NCBI RefSeq assembly: GCF_014201145.1
Contig: NZ_JACHDP010000001.1
Location: 6,950,532-7,014,531, forward strand
From: Micromonospora parathelypteridis
Lineage (GTDB): Bacteria > Actinomycetota > Actinomycetes > Mycobacteriales > Micromonosporaceae
Length of the DNA stretch: 64,000 nt
Direction of reading: 5' to 3'
A program made the position numbers and the translations under genes. Position 1 is the stretch's first letter. Every line of letters starts with the position of its first letter. The notes beneath the pieces are model-generated. The model worked only from the letters and a program-made list of their open reading frames with translations, searched no databases and was not told the origin of the DNA. Shown piece after piece: positions 44,615 to 53,997 of the stretch.

Positions 44615-46729
44615 TCACCCGCCGACGTGGATGCCGGGACGACGTAACGGGTCCGGCTCGGTCCGGCGGATGATCTCCCGTACCACCGGCGGGGTGTCGC
44701 CGCGACCGAGGATGAGATAGCGCGCCAGGTGCGCGATCGGGCTCCCCTCCGACCACTCGAAGTGCGCGTGCGGCCGAACCCCGGTGGCGTCCCGCAGGGC
44801 AAGCAGGATCGCGGCGATCGCGTTGGGCGCGGCCGGGCTGCTGGCCCGCAGCACCCGGAAGCCACCCACCTCGATCCCGTGCACACACAGCACCTGACTG
44901 AACTCCGACGGGTCGACCACGTCGATCTCCAGGAACAACACGTCCGCGGCCCCGGGCACCGGATTCATCCCGCGCTGCCCCCGCTCCTTGAGCGTGTACT
45001 CCTTCACCGACCCGCTCTGCCTCTTGTTGGCGATCAGGTGCAGTTGCCCGTCGTGGGCCAGCGACTCGGTGATGAATCGACGGGCCGACTCGTCGAACTC
45101 GATCCGCTCGGCGCGCAGCTCGGTGGTCCGGGTGACCCGGGAGACCAACGAGACCGCGATGATGCCGAGGATGAACAGCGCGGAGATGGTGATCCCGTCC
45201 GGCTGCTCGATGACGTTCTCCAGCAGCGCGTACAGCAGCACCAGGGTGAGCACGGTGAACCCGATCGCGAAGGCGCGCTGGTGGTTTCGCGCCGCGGAGA
45301 TCGTCACCGCCACCGCCGCGGAGACCATCATCGCCAGGATGCCGGTCGCGTACGCCCCGGCCTGAGCGTTGACGTCGGCCCGAAAGGCGATCGTGATGGC
45401 GATGCTGACCACGGTGTAGACGATCACCACCGGCCGCACCGCCCGCGCCCACTCCGGTGCCATACCGTACGAGGGCAGGTAGCGGGGCACGATGTTGATC
45501 AGCCCGGCCATCGCCGAGGCGCCGGCGAACCAGAGGATGAGCACGCTGCTCACGTCGTAGACGCTGCCGAAGAACTCCCCCAGGTAGGAGTGCGCCAGGA
45601 ACGCCAGCGCCCGCCCGTTGGCGGCGCCGCCAGGCTGGAACTCCTCCTGCGGGATGAGCGCCGTGGTCACGAAGGTCGTCGAGATCAGGTACACCGACAT
45701 GATCAGCGCGGCGGTGGTGAGCAGTCGGCGCGTGTTGCGGATCCGGGCGGCGAGCCGGGCCTGCCGGTCCGGCCCGTCGGCCGAGACCAGGGGCATCATG
45801 CTGACCCCGGTCTCGAAACCGGACAACCCCAGCACCAGCAGCGGGAACGCCAGCACCGCGGTGAGCAGCACGTGGCCCGGCCCGCCGCCGGTCGTCGTCA
45901 ACGCGTCGGTCCAGTTCGACACGATGCCCGGGTCACCGACGATGCGGGCCACCGCGACCACGACGATCACCGCGTTGAGAATCAGGAAGATCGCGACTAG
46001 CGGGATGGCCACCACCACCGCCTCGCGGAAGCCGAGCAGGAACACCCCGCCGAGGATGAGCAGCAGCACCACGGTCACCACGACCGGGGTCTGCGGGCCG
46101 TGCAGGGCGTCCGGCAGGTACGGGTTCTCCATCAGGTGCACGGTGGCGTCGGCCGAGGAGAGGGTGATCGTGATGATCCAGGAGGTGGCCACGAAGCCCA
46201 GCAGCACCAGTACGAAGATCTTGCCCCGCCAGAACGGCAGCAGCCGCTCCAGCATCGCCACCGACCCCTGCCCGTGTGGGCTCTCGTGGGCCACCCGCCG
46301 GTACATCGGCAGCATGCCGAACAGGGTGAGCGCGACGATCAACAGGGTTGCCAGCGGGGAGAGCGCGCCGGCCGCCAACGCCGCGATGCCCGGCAGGTAC
46401 GACAGCGTGGAGAAGTAGTCGACACCGGTCAGGCACATCACCTGCCACCAGGCGTGCCTGCGGTTCTGCCCCTCGGTCGTCTCCGGGCCGGGTGGCTGCA
46501 CCCGGTGCTGGAAGAGCCACCGGCGCAGGGGGCTGGTTGGCGGCGCCGACCGGGCCGCGGTGGCCACGCGTTCGGGCACCACGACACCCTGCCGACCGCC
46601 GCGGTGCGGCCGGGCCGGGTCACGGGCCGCCCGCAGTGCCGGGTCCGGCCCGGTCGGCGCATGGCGGCGTCCGCTCCAGCGTCGTGGTTTCGCCCGGTGC
46701 TCGTCACCCATCGCCAGTCCCACCCTCAC
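44615..46729 (-). CDS. APC-superfamily permease with C-terminal soluble domain
   Basis: 704 aa from a GTG at 46729; an ATG at 46711 is an alternative with GAGGGTGG upstream. After a charged Pro/Arg-rich N-terminal tail, about 12 membrane spans begin at residue 95 ([32 protein letters not shown]). [15 protein letters not shown] and [18 protein letters not shown] are typical of amino-acid/polyamine/organocation permeases. The last 170 residues are soluble and may be regulatory, as in KimA-type potassium transporters of this superfamily. Substrate (amino acid or K+) is not assignable. Confidence 0.8.
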   Translation of the reverse strand: MRVGLAMGDEHRAKPRRWSGRRHAPTGPDPALRAARDPARPHRGGRQGVVVPERVATAARSAPPTSPLRRWLFQHRVQPPGPETTEGQNRRHAWWQVMCLTGVDYFSTLSYLPGIAALAAGALSPLATLLIVALTLFGMLPMYRRVAHESPHGQGSVAMLERLLPFWRGKIFVLVLLGFVATSWIITITLSSADATVHLMENPYLPDALHGPQTPVVVTVVLLLILGGVFLLGFREAVVVAIPLVAIFLILNAVIVVVAVARIVGDPGIVSNWTDALTTTGGGPGHVLLTAVLAFPLLVLGLSGFETGVSMMPLVSADGPDRQARLAARIRNTRRLLTTAALIMSVYLISTTFVTTALIPQEEFQPGGAANGRALAFLAHSYLGEFFGSVYDVSSVLILWFAGASAMAGLINIVPRYLPSYGMAPEWARAVRPVVIVYTVVSIAITIAFRADVNAQAGAYATGILAMMVSAAVAVTISAARNHQRAFAIGFTVLTLVLLYALLENVIEQPDGITISALFILGIIAVSLVSRVTRTTELRAERIEFDESARRFITESLAHDGQLHLIANKRQSGSVKEYTLKERGQRGMNPVPGAADVLFLEIDVVDPSEFSQVLCVHGIEVGGFRVLRASSPAAPNAIAAILLALRDATGVRPHAHFEWSEGSPIAHLARYLILGRGDTPPVVREIIRRTEPDPLRRPGIHVGG

Positions 46730-46798
46730 AGGTCCTGATCCGACGGTAGGCGGTAGCGCGGGGCCCGGCCGGCGGAACCGGGCAGGTGGGTGGCCTGC

Positions 46799-47200
46799 TC
46801 AGGACAGGTCCGGAACGGCGAGCAGCCGGGCCAGTGCGAGCGGATCGGCGACGGTCACCGTGGCCGCCGGGTGTCGCGGCCGCCCGCCAGGCACGATGGC
46901 CGGCACCGGTACGCGGAAGCGCAGGCAGATCCCGCCGGCCGTGCTGCTGCCGAAGCTCGCGCCCCTGTCGGCCATCGACAGGTGCGGCCCGATCACCCGC
47001 CACCAGCGGTACGGGCCACTCAGCTCGACGGCGGTCACGTTCTCCCGGTCGGTCCGCAGCCGCCACGGCCCGTACCGGATCAGCAGATCCCGGTCGGTGA
47101 CGGCGACCCAGGCCGTCGCCGGGCGGACCCCCAGCAGCGCCAGCACGGGGCGGAACGCCGGATCGAAGCGGAACGGGAACCGCGTCACGACGCCGGTCAC
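46799..47200 (-). CDS. conserved hypothetical protein
   Basis: 133 aa from a GTG at 47200; another GTG at 47188 starts nearer the conserved part (TRFPFRFDPAFRPVLALLGVRP). The sequence ATAWVAVTDRDLLIRYGPWRLRTDRENVTAVELSGPYRWWRVIGPHLSMADRG looks like a small PH-like beta-barrel of a widespread actinobacterial family of unknown function (key pieces RYGPWRLRT, GPYRWWRVIGP). The C-terminal part is RFRVPVPAI, PAATVTVADPLALARLL. It is not obviously linked to neighbours. Confidence 0.68.
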   Translation of the reverse strand: MTGVVTRFPFRFDPAFRPVLALLGVRPATAWVAVTDRDLLIRYGPWRLRTDRENVTAVELSGPYRWWRVIGPHLSMADRGASFGSSTAGGICLRFRVPVPAIVPGGRPRHPAATVTVADPLALARLLAVPDLS

Positions 47201-47573
47201 CGCGCACCGGGCCGGGCAATGGGTCGCGGCACCGGGCCACCCGGCCGCAGAGGGCCGGGCCGCGCGGGTCGGGGGCGGGCGGCGGGCCGGCGCCGGGCCA
47301 GGACGGTCATGGCGCGGGCGTACCCCGTACGAGCCCGCCGACACCCCCGGATCTGCCACCGTCGGCGCGAGCGTGACGCCCCTCCCCCACCGCCGGCCGG
47401 CACCCCCCGGGCCGGCCGACGGTGGCAGACGGTCGACACCCCCCGGAGCCGACCGGCTGTACCCCCTGGTGCCGAGCCCTTCGGCGGCCACCCGGGGTGG
47501 GCGGAACTGGTGGGACGCGCCCCCGCGCTCCGCCGCCCCCCACGGGGCGGAGCGCGGGGACCCCCCGTCCCGG
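47201..47573. other. 373-bp gene-free segment
   Basis: Between two minus-strand genes I see no credible gene. The sequence is extremely GC-rich with C- and G-runs, and the open frames here are Pro/Arg/Gly-rich with no recognisable motif. It must contain the promoter of the 133-aa protein gene and possibly a terminator for the upstream DUF5995-like gene, but no convincing -10 or hairpin was picked out. Confidence 0.4.
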
Positions 47574-48344
47574 CTACTGCAGGAACGCCCCCAGGGGCGA
47601 GAGCAGCAGCCGGCCGAGCGCCGCGGCGTTGTCGTCCAACCGCGTGCGCTCACACTCGCGGGCGTCCGGATCGTGCCGGCACCGCCAGATCTTCTGCGCG
47701 TTACGCCAGGCGACATCGCGGGTGTACTCGACCAGTTCCCCCTGGTACCAGTCGTCGATGTCGCCGTTGAGCATGTCGATGAGCAGTTGCCACCGCTCCA
47801 GATAGCCACGGCGCAGGCCGGGGATCTTGTCCGCGAAGATCTTGTTGATCTCGAGGTAGTCGTGGTGCTGGTCGCTGCCGTCGACCGGCTCCGACTCCAG
47901 GTGGTCGAACGTGGTCACCAACGCGAACGGCAGATCGAAGTTGATGTGCGCGTTGACCCCGGCCGCCGCCGAGGGCAGCGGGCGGGCGTCCGGCCCACGC
48001 ATCCGCTCGAAGAGGCACGACCAGGCCTTCGGTGTGCCCGGACTGGAATCGGTCCACATTCGCATCGCGTCGAAGTACCGCGCGGCGAACTCGACGTCTA
48101 GCCGGGAGAGAAAGGCCGGGTCGACGAAGCGGTCGTCGTACAGCCCGTCCAGCACGCTGCTGGTGATGGTCAGGTAGAGCCGGTTGAAGTCGGCCAGCGG
48201 ACAACTGTCCTCCAGCGGAGGCAGCCGCACCAGAATGTCCTGGAGCTTGGTGAGGTGATCGACCACGGCCGGCACGTCCGCGGGATGGTCGGCGAGCAGG
48301 TCGACGATGTCCCGGTGCACGGGCCCCCAGACCGGTTCGGTCAT
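47574..48344 (-). CDS. DUF5995-like protein
   Basis: ATG at 48344 with GGAGGAG close upstream; 256 aa. The protein is mostly helical and rich in Asp/Trp/Leu. Distinctive pieces are ADFNRLYLTITSSVLDGLY, FVDPAFLSRLDVEFAARYFDAM, RPLPSAAAGVNAHINFDLPFALVTTFD, HHDYLEINKIFADKIPGL, and VAWRNAQKIW. The N-A-H-I-N-x-D-L segment is characteristic of DUF5995 proteins, whose function is unknown. Its promoter region carries a 20-nt element that also occurs before the cyclase/ATPase-like gene at 51572, suggesting co-regulation with that gene by the intervening LuxR regulator. Confidence 0.72.
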   Translation of the reverse strand: MTEPVWGPVHRDIVDLLADHPADVPAVVDHLTKLQDILVRLPPLEDSCPLADFNRLYLTITSSVLDGLYDDRFVDPAFLSRLDVEFAARYFDAMRMWTDSSPGTPKAWSCLFERMRGPDARPLPSAAAGVNAHINFDLPFALVTTFDHLESEPVDGSDQHHDYLEINKIFADKIPGLRRGYLERWQLLIDMLNGDIDDWYQGELVEYTRDVAWRNAQKIWRCRHDPDARECERTRLDDNAAALGRLLLSPLGAFLQ

Positions 48345-48422
48345 CTCTCCTCCATGGTGGTCGGCGGCATCCCCCGTGCCGTCGTCGACGCGGCTCAGCC
48401 TTTCAGCCGACACCCACTCGCC

Positions 48423-48442
48423 GGATCAGTAGAACGACGTAT
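48423..48442 (-). promoter_or_regulatory. shared promoter element, copy 1 (ATACGTCGTTC-N4-GATCC)
   Basis: On the minus strand, reading towards the DUF5995-like gene, ATACGTCGTTC-TACT-GATCC ends 78 bp before the start at 48344. Copy 2 has the same orientation and almost the same distance before the gene at 51572. 17 of 20 positions are identical between copies. Confidence 0.55.
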
Positions 48443-48479
48443 CCGGGCGCGCACACGCGTCAGTAAACGGAGTGGCCGA

Positions 48480-51395
48480 TCAGCCCCGAACGTTGCGCAA
48501 CTGGATCGCGCTGGCCTGAACACGGGTACGGACCTGGAGCTTGTCGAAGATGTGCGACACGTGCACCCCGATGGTCCGCTCGCTGATGAACAGCCGCTGC
48601 CCGATCTCCTTGTTGGTCAACCCCTCCGCGACAAGAGCGAGCACTTCCCGCTCCCGTGCGGTGAGCGCCGCCAACTCGTCGTCGGACGCCTCCACCGGTA
48701 CGCCCCGCGTACCGCCGATGATCTCGCGCTCCTCCAGCGACACCCGGGCACGCCCGGCCAGCTCGCGGATCTCCGAGGTCAACGGCACCGCGCCCAACCC
48801 CTGCGCCACCCGGTACGCCTCCCGCAACAGCTTGCCTGCGGTTGCCACCCGGCTGCGGCGAGCCAGCAGCGCCTCGGCCTGCCGCAGCCGCGAGTACGCC
48901 GCCGGGTAGGGGTGATGACGTCGGTCCCACTCGCTGACCGACGCGGCCCACAGCTCCGGGTCGCTGCCGTCGAGGCGGCTCACCTCGGCGGCGCAGAGGG
49001 CCAGGAACGCCTCCACCACCGACCGCACCGGACGAGCGGCGCCGACGCTCTTTCGGGCCACCCGCTCAGCCACGTCCCGCAGCCGGCGTACCGCCGTCGG
49101 GTCCACGGCCACGGTGCGGCTGGCGTGCGCCTCGGCCTCGGCGCGCAGGCCGTGCCAGACCAACGCGGACAGGATCGTCACGTCGTCGGAACGGCTCTCG
49201 GTGAGGCCGCGTTGCACCGCCAACCGGGCCACATCGTGCCGGCCCTCCCACATCGCCAGCCCGGAGCGCAGGGTGAGCAGCGGAATGACGTGCCGCGCCC
49301 CGCCGCCGGCGAGCAGGGTCGCCACCGCGTCGAGGTCCCGACCGGCGGCCTCGATGTCGCCGTAGCCCACCGAGAGCCGGCACCGGGCGAGCAGCAGCTC
49401 GACGGCGTCCGCGCCGGACGGTCGGTGCCGCAGGGCCGCGGCGACCACCTTCTCCGCCTCGGCCCACTGGCCCACCCGGAACAGCCCGTTGATGGCGATG
49501 GCCAGCAGGCGCGTCCCCCAGGTGCGGCCCAGCCCCAGCTCGGCCACCCGCTCGGCACCACGCCGGGCCACCACCACGCCCTCTTCGAGGATGTTCAGTG
49601 GACCGGTCAGCAGCTCCGCCAGGTGCAGGTACGCGCAGGCGACGTCCTCGGGCTGGCCGGCGCGCTCGGCGGTGTCGAGGGCGTCGCGCATGACCGCCAG
49701 GCCGGCGTCCGGGTCCTCCAGGTAGGCGTCGCTGAAGCCGAGCGCGGAGCTGGCCAGCACCACCTCGGTGGCGGTGCCCTCCACATTGGCGGCCAACGTC
49801 AGCGCCTCCCGGGCCCGCTGCCCGGCGTCGGCGTACCGACCGAGGTGCAGCAGCAGCTCGGCCAGGCGCGCGGCCGCTGCGGCCCGGTCCCGTGGGGAGC
49901 AGTCCGCCGCCTCCAACGCCCGCTGGTATTCCTCCTCGGCCAGCGCCGAACGACCGGCGGCGGCCAGGTAGCGAGCACGGCGGATGTGCAGCGCGCAGCT
50001 CGGCTCGCCGCCGCGCAGCGCGGCCACCTCCTCCAGCAGGGCCAGCGCGCGGGCGTGCTCCCCACAGTGGTGGGCGGCCTCGGCGGCGTTCTCGAGCAGT
50101 TCGACACGGTCCATCGGCAGCGGACCCGGGTCGGTGGCCAGTTGCAGCGCCGCCGACCAGTGCCGGTGCGCCTCGGCGTAACCGTGCAGCCGCTCGGCTT
50201 CCTGCGCGGCGGCCACCGCCGCCGGCAACGCACGCGCCGGCTCACCGGCCAACCGCCAGTGGTGCGCCAGCCGGGCCTGGTGCAGCTCACCCGGCGCCGC
50301 GGTCAGCGCCTCGGCGTAGCGACGGTGCAGCCCGGAACGCTCGGCCGGCAGCAGCTCGTGCGCCAGCACCTCGGCGACGAGGCGGTGCCGCAGCCGGTAG
50401 CCGTCGTCGGCGCCGACCAACAGCCGGTGTGCCACCGCCGCGCGGGCCGCGTCGATCAGCTCGTCCTCCGGCAACCGCAGCACCTGAGCCAGCAGCCAGT
50501 GCTGCACCGGCTCGACGCCGGCGGCCACCGCGTGCACCACCGCGTGCGCGTGCTGGGGCAGCGCGTCGACCCGGTCGAGGAAGATCTCCCGCAGCGTCTC
50601 GGACAGACCGTCGCGGCCGTCGCGCAGATCGCGGGCCAGCTCCTCGATGACGAACGGGTTGCCGCCGCTGCGCTGCCACACCTGCTCGGCCGCGTCTGCG
50701 GGGAGTGTCCGGCCGACCACGGCGGCGGCCAGCTCCTCGGTGTCGGCCCGGCCCAGCGGTGCCAGGTCGAGCACTCGCACCGTCCGCAGGCGACGCAGCT
50801 CGGTGAGCACCCGGCGCAGCGGGTGCGCGCCCTGCAACGACTCGGCGCGCACGGCCGCCAGCACGGAGAGCTGGAGGTCGCCGAGCCCGGCCAACAGGTA
50901 GAGCAGCAGTTGCCGGGTGCTCCGGTCGACCCACTGCAGGTCGTCGAGGATCAACACCAGTGGTCTGCCCTCGGCGATCAGGTGCAGCCCGCGGCTGACC
51001 CGCTCCAGCAACGCGCCCGCGCCGTCCGGGCCGGCGGTCTCGTCGGCGAACATCTGCAGCAACCCACGCACGGCCGAGGAGGTGCGTGCGTGCGAGGTGG
51101 ACACGTCGGCGTCGAAGCGGCGCAGTGCCTGCAGCAGCGGGTGCAGCGGGGAGGCGTCGCCGATGTCCAGGCAACTGCCGGTGAGCACCACCGCACCCTG
51201 CTCACGCAGCTGGTCGCCGATCTCACTCAACAGCCGGGTCTTGCCCACACCGCTCTCACCGGTCAGGAAGACAGCGGCGGTCTGCCCGTGCGCGGCGTCA
51301 CCGAGCATCGCGGACCGAACCGTCTGCACCAGCTCGGCCCGGCCCACGAGCGGTGCGGTGTCCACATCGCTGGCCATGGCACGCAGCCTAATCAC
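48480..51395 (-). CDS. LAL-type LuxR transcriptional regulator with AAA-like ATPase
   Basis: 971 aa from a GTG at 51395 (GGGGAC five bases upstream); the ATG at 51377 is an alternative. N-terminal ATPase: Walker A AVFLTGESGVGKTRLL near residue 50 and Walker B LVLILDDLQWVD near 150. A long TPR-rich helical region fills the middle. The C-terminal LuxR helix-turn-helix runs LTAREREVLALVAEGLTNKEIGQRLFISERTIGVHV, at about residues 905-960. Such large ATP-dependent activators (MalT/LAL family) control catabolic or antibiotic genes. It shares its 5' intergenic region with the divergent cyclase/ATPase-like gene. Confidence 0.9.
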   Translation of the reverse strand: MIRLRAMASDVDTAPLVGRAELVQTVRSAMLGDAAHGQTAAVFLTGESGVGKTRLLSEIGDQLREQGAVVLTGSCLDIGDASPLHPLLQALRRFDADVSTSHARTSSAVRGLLQMFADETAGPDGAGALLERVSRGLHLIAEGRPLVLILDDLQWVDRSTRQLLLYLLAGLGDLQLSVLAAVRAESLQGAHPLRRVLTELRRLRTVRVLDLAPLGRADTEELAAAVVGRTLPADAAEQVWQRSGGNPFVIEELARDLRDGRDGLSETLREIFLDRVDALPQHAHAVVHAVAAGVEPVQHWLLAQVLRLPEDELIDAARAAVAHRLLVGADDGYRLRHRLVAEVLAHELLPAERSGLHRRYAEALTAAPGELHQARLAHHWRLAGEPARALPAAVAAAQEAERLHGYAEAHRHWSAALQLATDPGPLPMDRVELLENAAEAAHHCGEHARALALLEEVAALRGGEPSCALHIRRARYLAAAGRSALAEEEYQRALEAADCSPRDRAAAAARLAELLLHLGRYADAGQRAREALTLAANVEGTATEVVLASSALGFSDAYLEDPDAGLAVMRDALDTAERAGQPEDVACAYLHLAELLTGPLNILEEGVVVARRGAERVAELGLGRTWGTRLLAIAINGLFRVGQWAEAEKVVAAALRHRPSGADAVELLLARCRLSVGYGDIEAAGRDLDAVATLLAGGGARHVIPLLTLRSGLAMWEGRHDVARLAVQRGLTESRSDDVTILSALVWHGLRAEAEAHASRTVAVDPTAVRRLRDVAERVARKSVGAARPVRSVVEAFLALCAAEVSRLDGSDPELWAASVSEWDRRHHPYPAAYSRLRQAEALLARRSRVATAGKLLREAYRVAQGLGAVPLTSEIRELAGRARVSLEEREIIGGTRGVPVEASDDELAALTAREREVLALVAEGLTNKEIGQRLFISERTIGVHVSHIFDKLQVRTRVQASAIQLRNVRG

Positions 51396-51479
51396 AGGTC
51401 CCCAAACCGTTCTACGGCCATCCGCCGCTTGTGGTACTCCTCGCGTCGACTTTGCGACTAAAGGTTGCAGGTGGCCGAC

Positions 51480-51499
51480 ATACGTCGTTCGGCAGATCC
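51480..51499 (+). promoter_or_regulatory. shared promoter element, copy 2 (ATACGTCGTTC-N4-GATCC)
   Basis: ATACGTCGTTC-GGCA-GATCC ends 72 bp before the cyclase/ATPase-like start at 51572. It is the counterpart of the element before the DUF5995-like gene; both sit in the promoters flanking the LuxR gene. Confidence 0.55.
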
Positions 51500-51571
51500 C
51501 CCGTCAGCCCAGGAATGCCAATCTCCGGAGGTCATCAGGCATCAGCGGGGAGAAGGGCCGGTGCGACACCC

Positions 51572-53914
51572 ATGACCACCACGCTCATCGTCGGCGACGC
51601 GCTGCGGACCATTACCCCGGACTGGCCGGTGCCGGAGGAGAGGCGCACCGTCACCGTGCTCTTCGCCGACATCGTCGGCTCCACGGCGCTGGTGGACCGG
51701 CTCGACCCGGAGGACGTCCGAGCATTGCAGCGGGTCTACTTCGACACCGTCGCCGGCGTGCTGCACCGCTGGCAGGGGGTGGTCGAGAAGTACGTCGGCG
51801 ACGCGGTGATGGCGCTCTTCGGCGCCCGGAACTCCGACGGCTTCGACGCGTACCGGGCGGTGCGCGCCGGACTGGAGATCCAGGCCGCGCTGGACCGCCG
51901 GCCGATGGTCGGGAACATCAGACTGCGGGTTCGCGTCGGTGTCGCCACCGGCGAGGTCGTCGTCGACCTGGGCGGCGCGGTCAGCGGTGGGCACGGCGTG
52001 GCCAGCGGCGCGGTGATCACCACCGCGGCGCGCCTGCAGGAGTACGCGCCGCCCGGCGCCGTCGCACTCTGCGCGGCCACCGCCCGCGCCACCGCCGGCC
52101 TCATCACCCAGCGTCAGCTCATGCCGGTACCGGTCGCCGGTCGGGTGCCACCGATGCCGGTCTGGCACGCCGTCGGTCCGGTGCGCCCCGGCGCAGACCA
52201 GCACGACGGCCCGCTGATCGGTCGCCGCCGCGAGCTGGCCACCATCCGTGACCAGTTGAGCTGGGCCATCCGCACGCGGAACCCGCGCTGGGTCTCCCTG
52301 GTCGGCCCCACCGGCAGTGGACGCAGCCGGCTGCTGCACGAGTTGACCCGTGGGCTGACCTCGGTGGACGGGTCGCCGGTGCGTTGGTGTGTGACGACCT
52401 GCCAGCCGTACCCCGATCAGGTCCTGGCGCCGATCGCCGAACTGCTCCGCGGCCTCGCCGGGGTCCGGCACGGCGACAGCGCCGCAGTGGTCCATGACCG
52501 GTTGGTCGCCGCCCTGACACCGTTGTTCCCGCCCGCGCAGGTCGCGACGGCGGTCCCGGCGCTGCAGCGGCTGCTGGGCACCCCGGACGGCTCGGCGGCG
52601 GCGTTGGCAGGCGCGGCGATCTGCCGGGAGGTCCTGCTGCGCCTGGCGGCCTACCGGCCGCTGATCGTCGCCGTGGACGACGTGGACCGGGCGGGGCCGG
52701 CGGTGAGTCGCTTCCTGCACGCGCTGTTCAGCGCGGCGACGGCGCGTGGACTGCCGCTGGCCATGCTCACCCTGCACCAACCGCAGTGGACCGACACCCA
52801 GCCCGGCCCGGCCCGACGGGTGACGATCCGCCCGCTGGCCACAGTGCAGTCCGGGCGGATGCTGCGCCACCTGCTGACCCGGGCCGGCCAGCCGGTGGCC
52901 CTGGTCGACCGGCTGCTGCCGCTGGTGGGCGGCCGCCCCGGGCACGCGGCGGCGTACGTGGCATCGATCGTGGATGGCGCCGACCTGGTGGCGCTCCCGC
53001 TGCCCGAGGCGGTACGCCGGGCCGTCGCCGCCGAGGTGGACCACCTCGACGGTGAGCGGCGAGCGGTCCTGATGGCCGCCGGCATCCTCGGCGGGGTGAT
53101 CTCGTCAGCGACGATCGACCGGGCGCTCGGCTGGACGCCCGGCCGCTCCGCACCGGCACTACGCGGGCTGGTCACCGCCGGGCTGCTGCTCCCCCACCGC
53201 GCGGACGGGTACGCCTTCGCCGCGCCCGCGCTGCGCCAGGTCGCCGCCGAGCGGCTGCCCCGCGCGCTGCGGACCCTCTTCGCCCACCGAGCCACCGAAG
53301 CCCCGCGCCTCGGCCCGGTCCCGGCTGACGCCCCGCGCCTCGGCCCGGTCCAGGCAGACGCCCTCCGGGCGGACCCTGCTGCCGTCGACCCCGTTGGCGC
53401 CGGTGTTGCTGGTGCCGCTCGTGCTGTGCTGAAGGGCTCGGCCGCGCGCACCGCCGAGGTCGTGCGCCTCGACGCCGTTCGTTCCCGGGTCGGCCTGGAC
53501 AACGTCCCCGCGGCGCTGGCCCCAGCGCCGCGATCCGGCCCGGCGGGCCGACGCCGTCCCACCCCGACGATGGCCACCCCGCCGGCCGCGCTGACTCGGG
53601 TGACCAACCGTCCGCCCGGCTCCAGCCGACTCCGAGCCGTCGCGCTGGCCGGTGACGTGCCGCCGATCCCGGCCGTCACAGCGCCTACGGCGCGGGCCCG
53701 ATCCGCAGCGGCGCCGGTGGCGCGGTCCAATTCGGGCGGTCACTGGCCCTCGGACGTCGACCGGTCCCCGGTGGGCATCCGTGCAGTGCCTGCCGCACCA
53801 GGGTCAGCCGGACCCGGCGCCCATGCCGCTGTCGGCGCTCCGCCAGGGGCGGTGCGCTCCGTGCCCCTGGCGAAGCCGATCCGTCGGCCGCAGAACCTGG
53901 CTGCCTCCGCCTGA
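51572..53914 (+). CDS. class III adenylate/guanylate cyclase-like domain plus ATPase-like domain, both degenerate
   Basis: 780 aa, ATG at 51572. Residues 20-190 are a cyclase homology domain with both metal aspartates (FADIVGSTALVDRL; EKYVGDAVMALFG). The later G-D-x-V-N-x-AARL motif reads SGAVITTAARLQ, so its Asp is Ala and the transition-state Asn is Thr. Residues 210-600 resemble an AAA/STAND ATPase, but Walker A reads GPTGSGRS: the essential Lys is Arg. Walker B LIVAVDDVDRAG is recognisable. The last 170 residues are Ala/Pro/Arg-rich and repetitive (APRLGPV twice). There is no HTH. It is divergent from the LuxR regulator and probably works with it as a signalling protein. Confidence 0.85.
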   Translation: MTTTLIVGDALRTITPDWPVPEERRTVTVLFADIVGSTALVDRLDPEDVRALQRVYFDTVAGVLHRWQGVVEKYVGDAVMALFGARNSDGFDAYRAVRAGLEIQAALDRRPMVGNIRLRVRVGVATGEVVVDLGGAVSGGHGVASGAVITTAARLQEYAPPGAVALCAATARATAGLITQRQLMPVPVAGRVPPMPVWHAVGPVRPGADQHDGPLIGRRRELATIRDQLSWAIRTRNPRWVSLVGPTGSGRSRLLHELTRGLTSVDGSPVRWCVTTCQPYPDQVLAPIAELLRGLAGVRHGDSAAVVHDRLVAALTPLFPPAQVATAVPALQRLLGTPDGSAAALAGAAICREVLLRLAAYRPLIVAVDDVDRAGPAVSRFLHALFSAATARGLPLAMLTLHQPQWTDTQPGPARRVTIRPLATVQSGRMLRHLLTRAGQPVALVDRLLPLVGGRPGHAAAYVASIVDGADLVALPLPEAVRRAVAAEVDHLDGERRAVLMAAGILGGVISSATIDRALGWTPGRSAPALRGLVTAGLLLPHRADGYAFAAPALRQVAAERLPRALRTLFAHRATEAPRLGPVPADAPRLGPVQADALRADPAAVDPVGAGVAGAARAVLKGSAARTAEVVRLDAVRSRVGLDNVPAALAPAPRSGPAGRRRPTPTMATPPAALTRVTNRPPGSSRLRAVALAGDVPPIPAVTAPTARARSAAAPVARSNSGGHWPSDVDRSPVGIRAVPAAPGSAGPGAHAAVGAPPGAVRSVPLAKPIRRPQNLAASA

Positions 53915-53926
53915 GGGTCCGCCCTT

Positions 53927-53991
53927 GATCGTTGACAACTGAGCAACGCGACACTCCGAGCGCCGCCCTGCTGAGCTGCCACCGATCGCCG
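53927..53991. repeat. 65-nt dispersed palindromic repeat, copy A
   Basis: This segment matches 60807-60871 at 57 of 65 positions without gaps. Its ends are inverted: GATCGTTGACAACT at the left and AGCTGCCACCGATC at the right can form a stem. It fills the gap between the convergent cyclase/ATPase-like gene (ends 53914) and the methyltransferase gene (ends 53998), so it may also terminate transcription. Confidence 0.8.
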
Positions 53992-53997
53992 CGATCT

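Noticed and set aside
48255..51461. Plus-strand open frame of about 1068 codons opposite the LuxR regulator
   Set aside because: Shadow frame rich in Gln/Arg/His/Gly; the minus strand has Walker motifs and a LuxR HTH.
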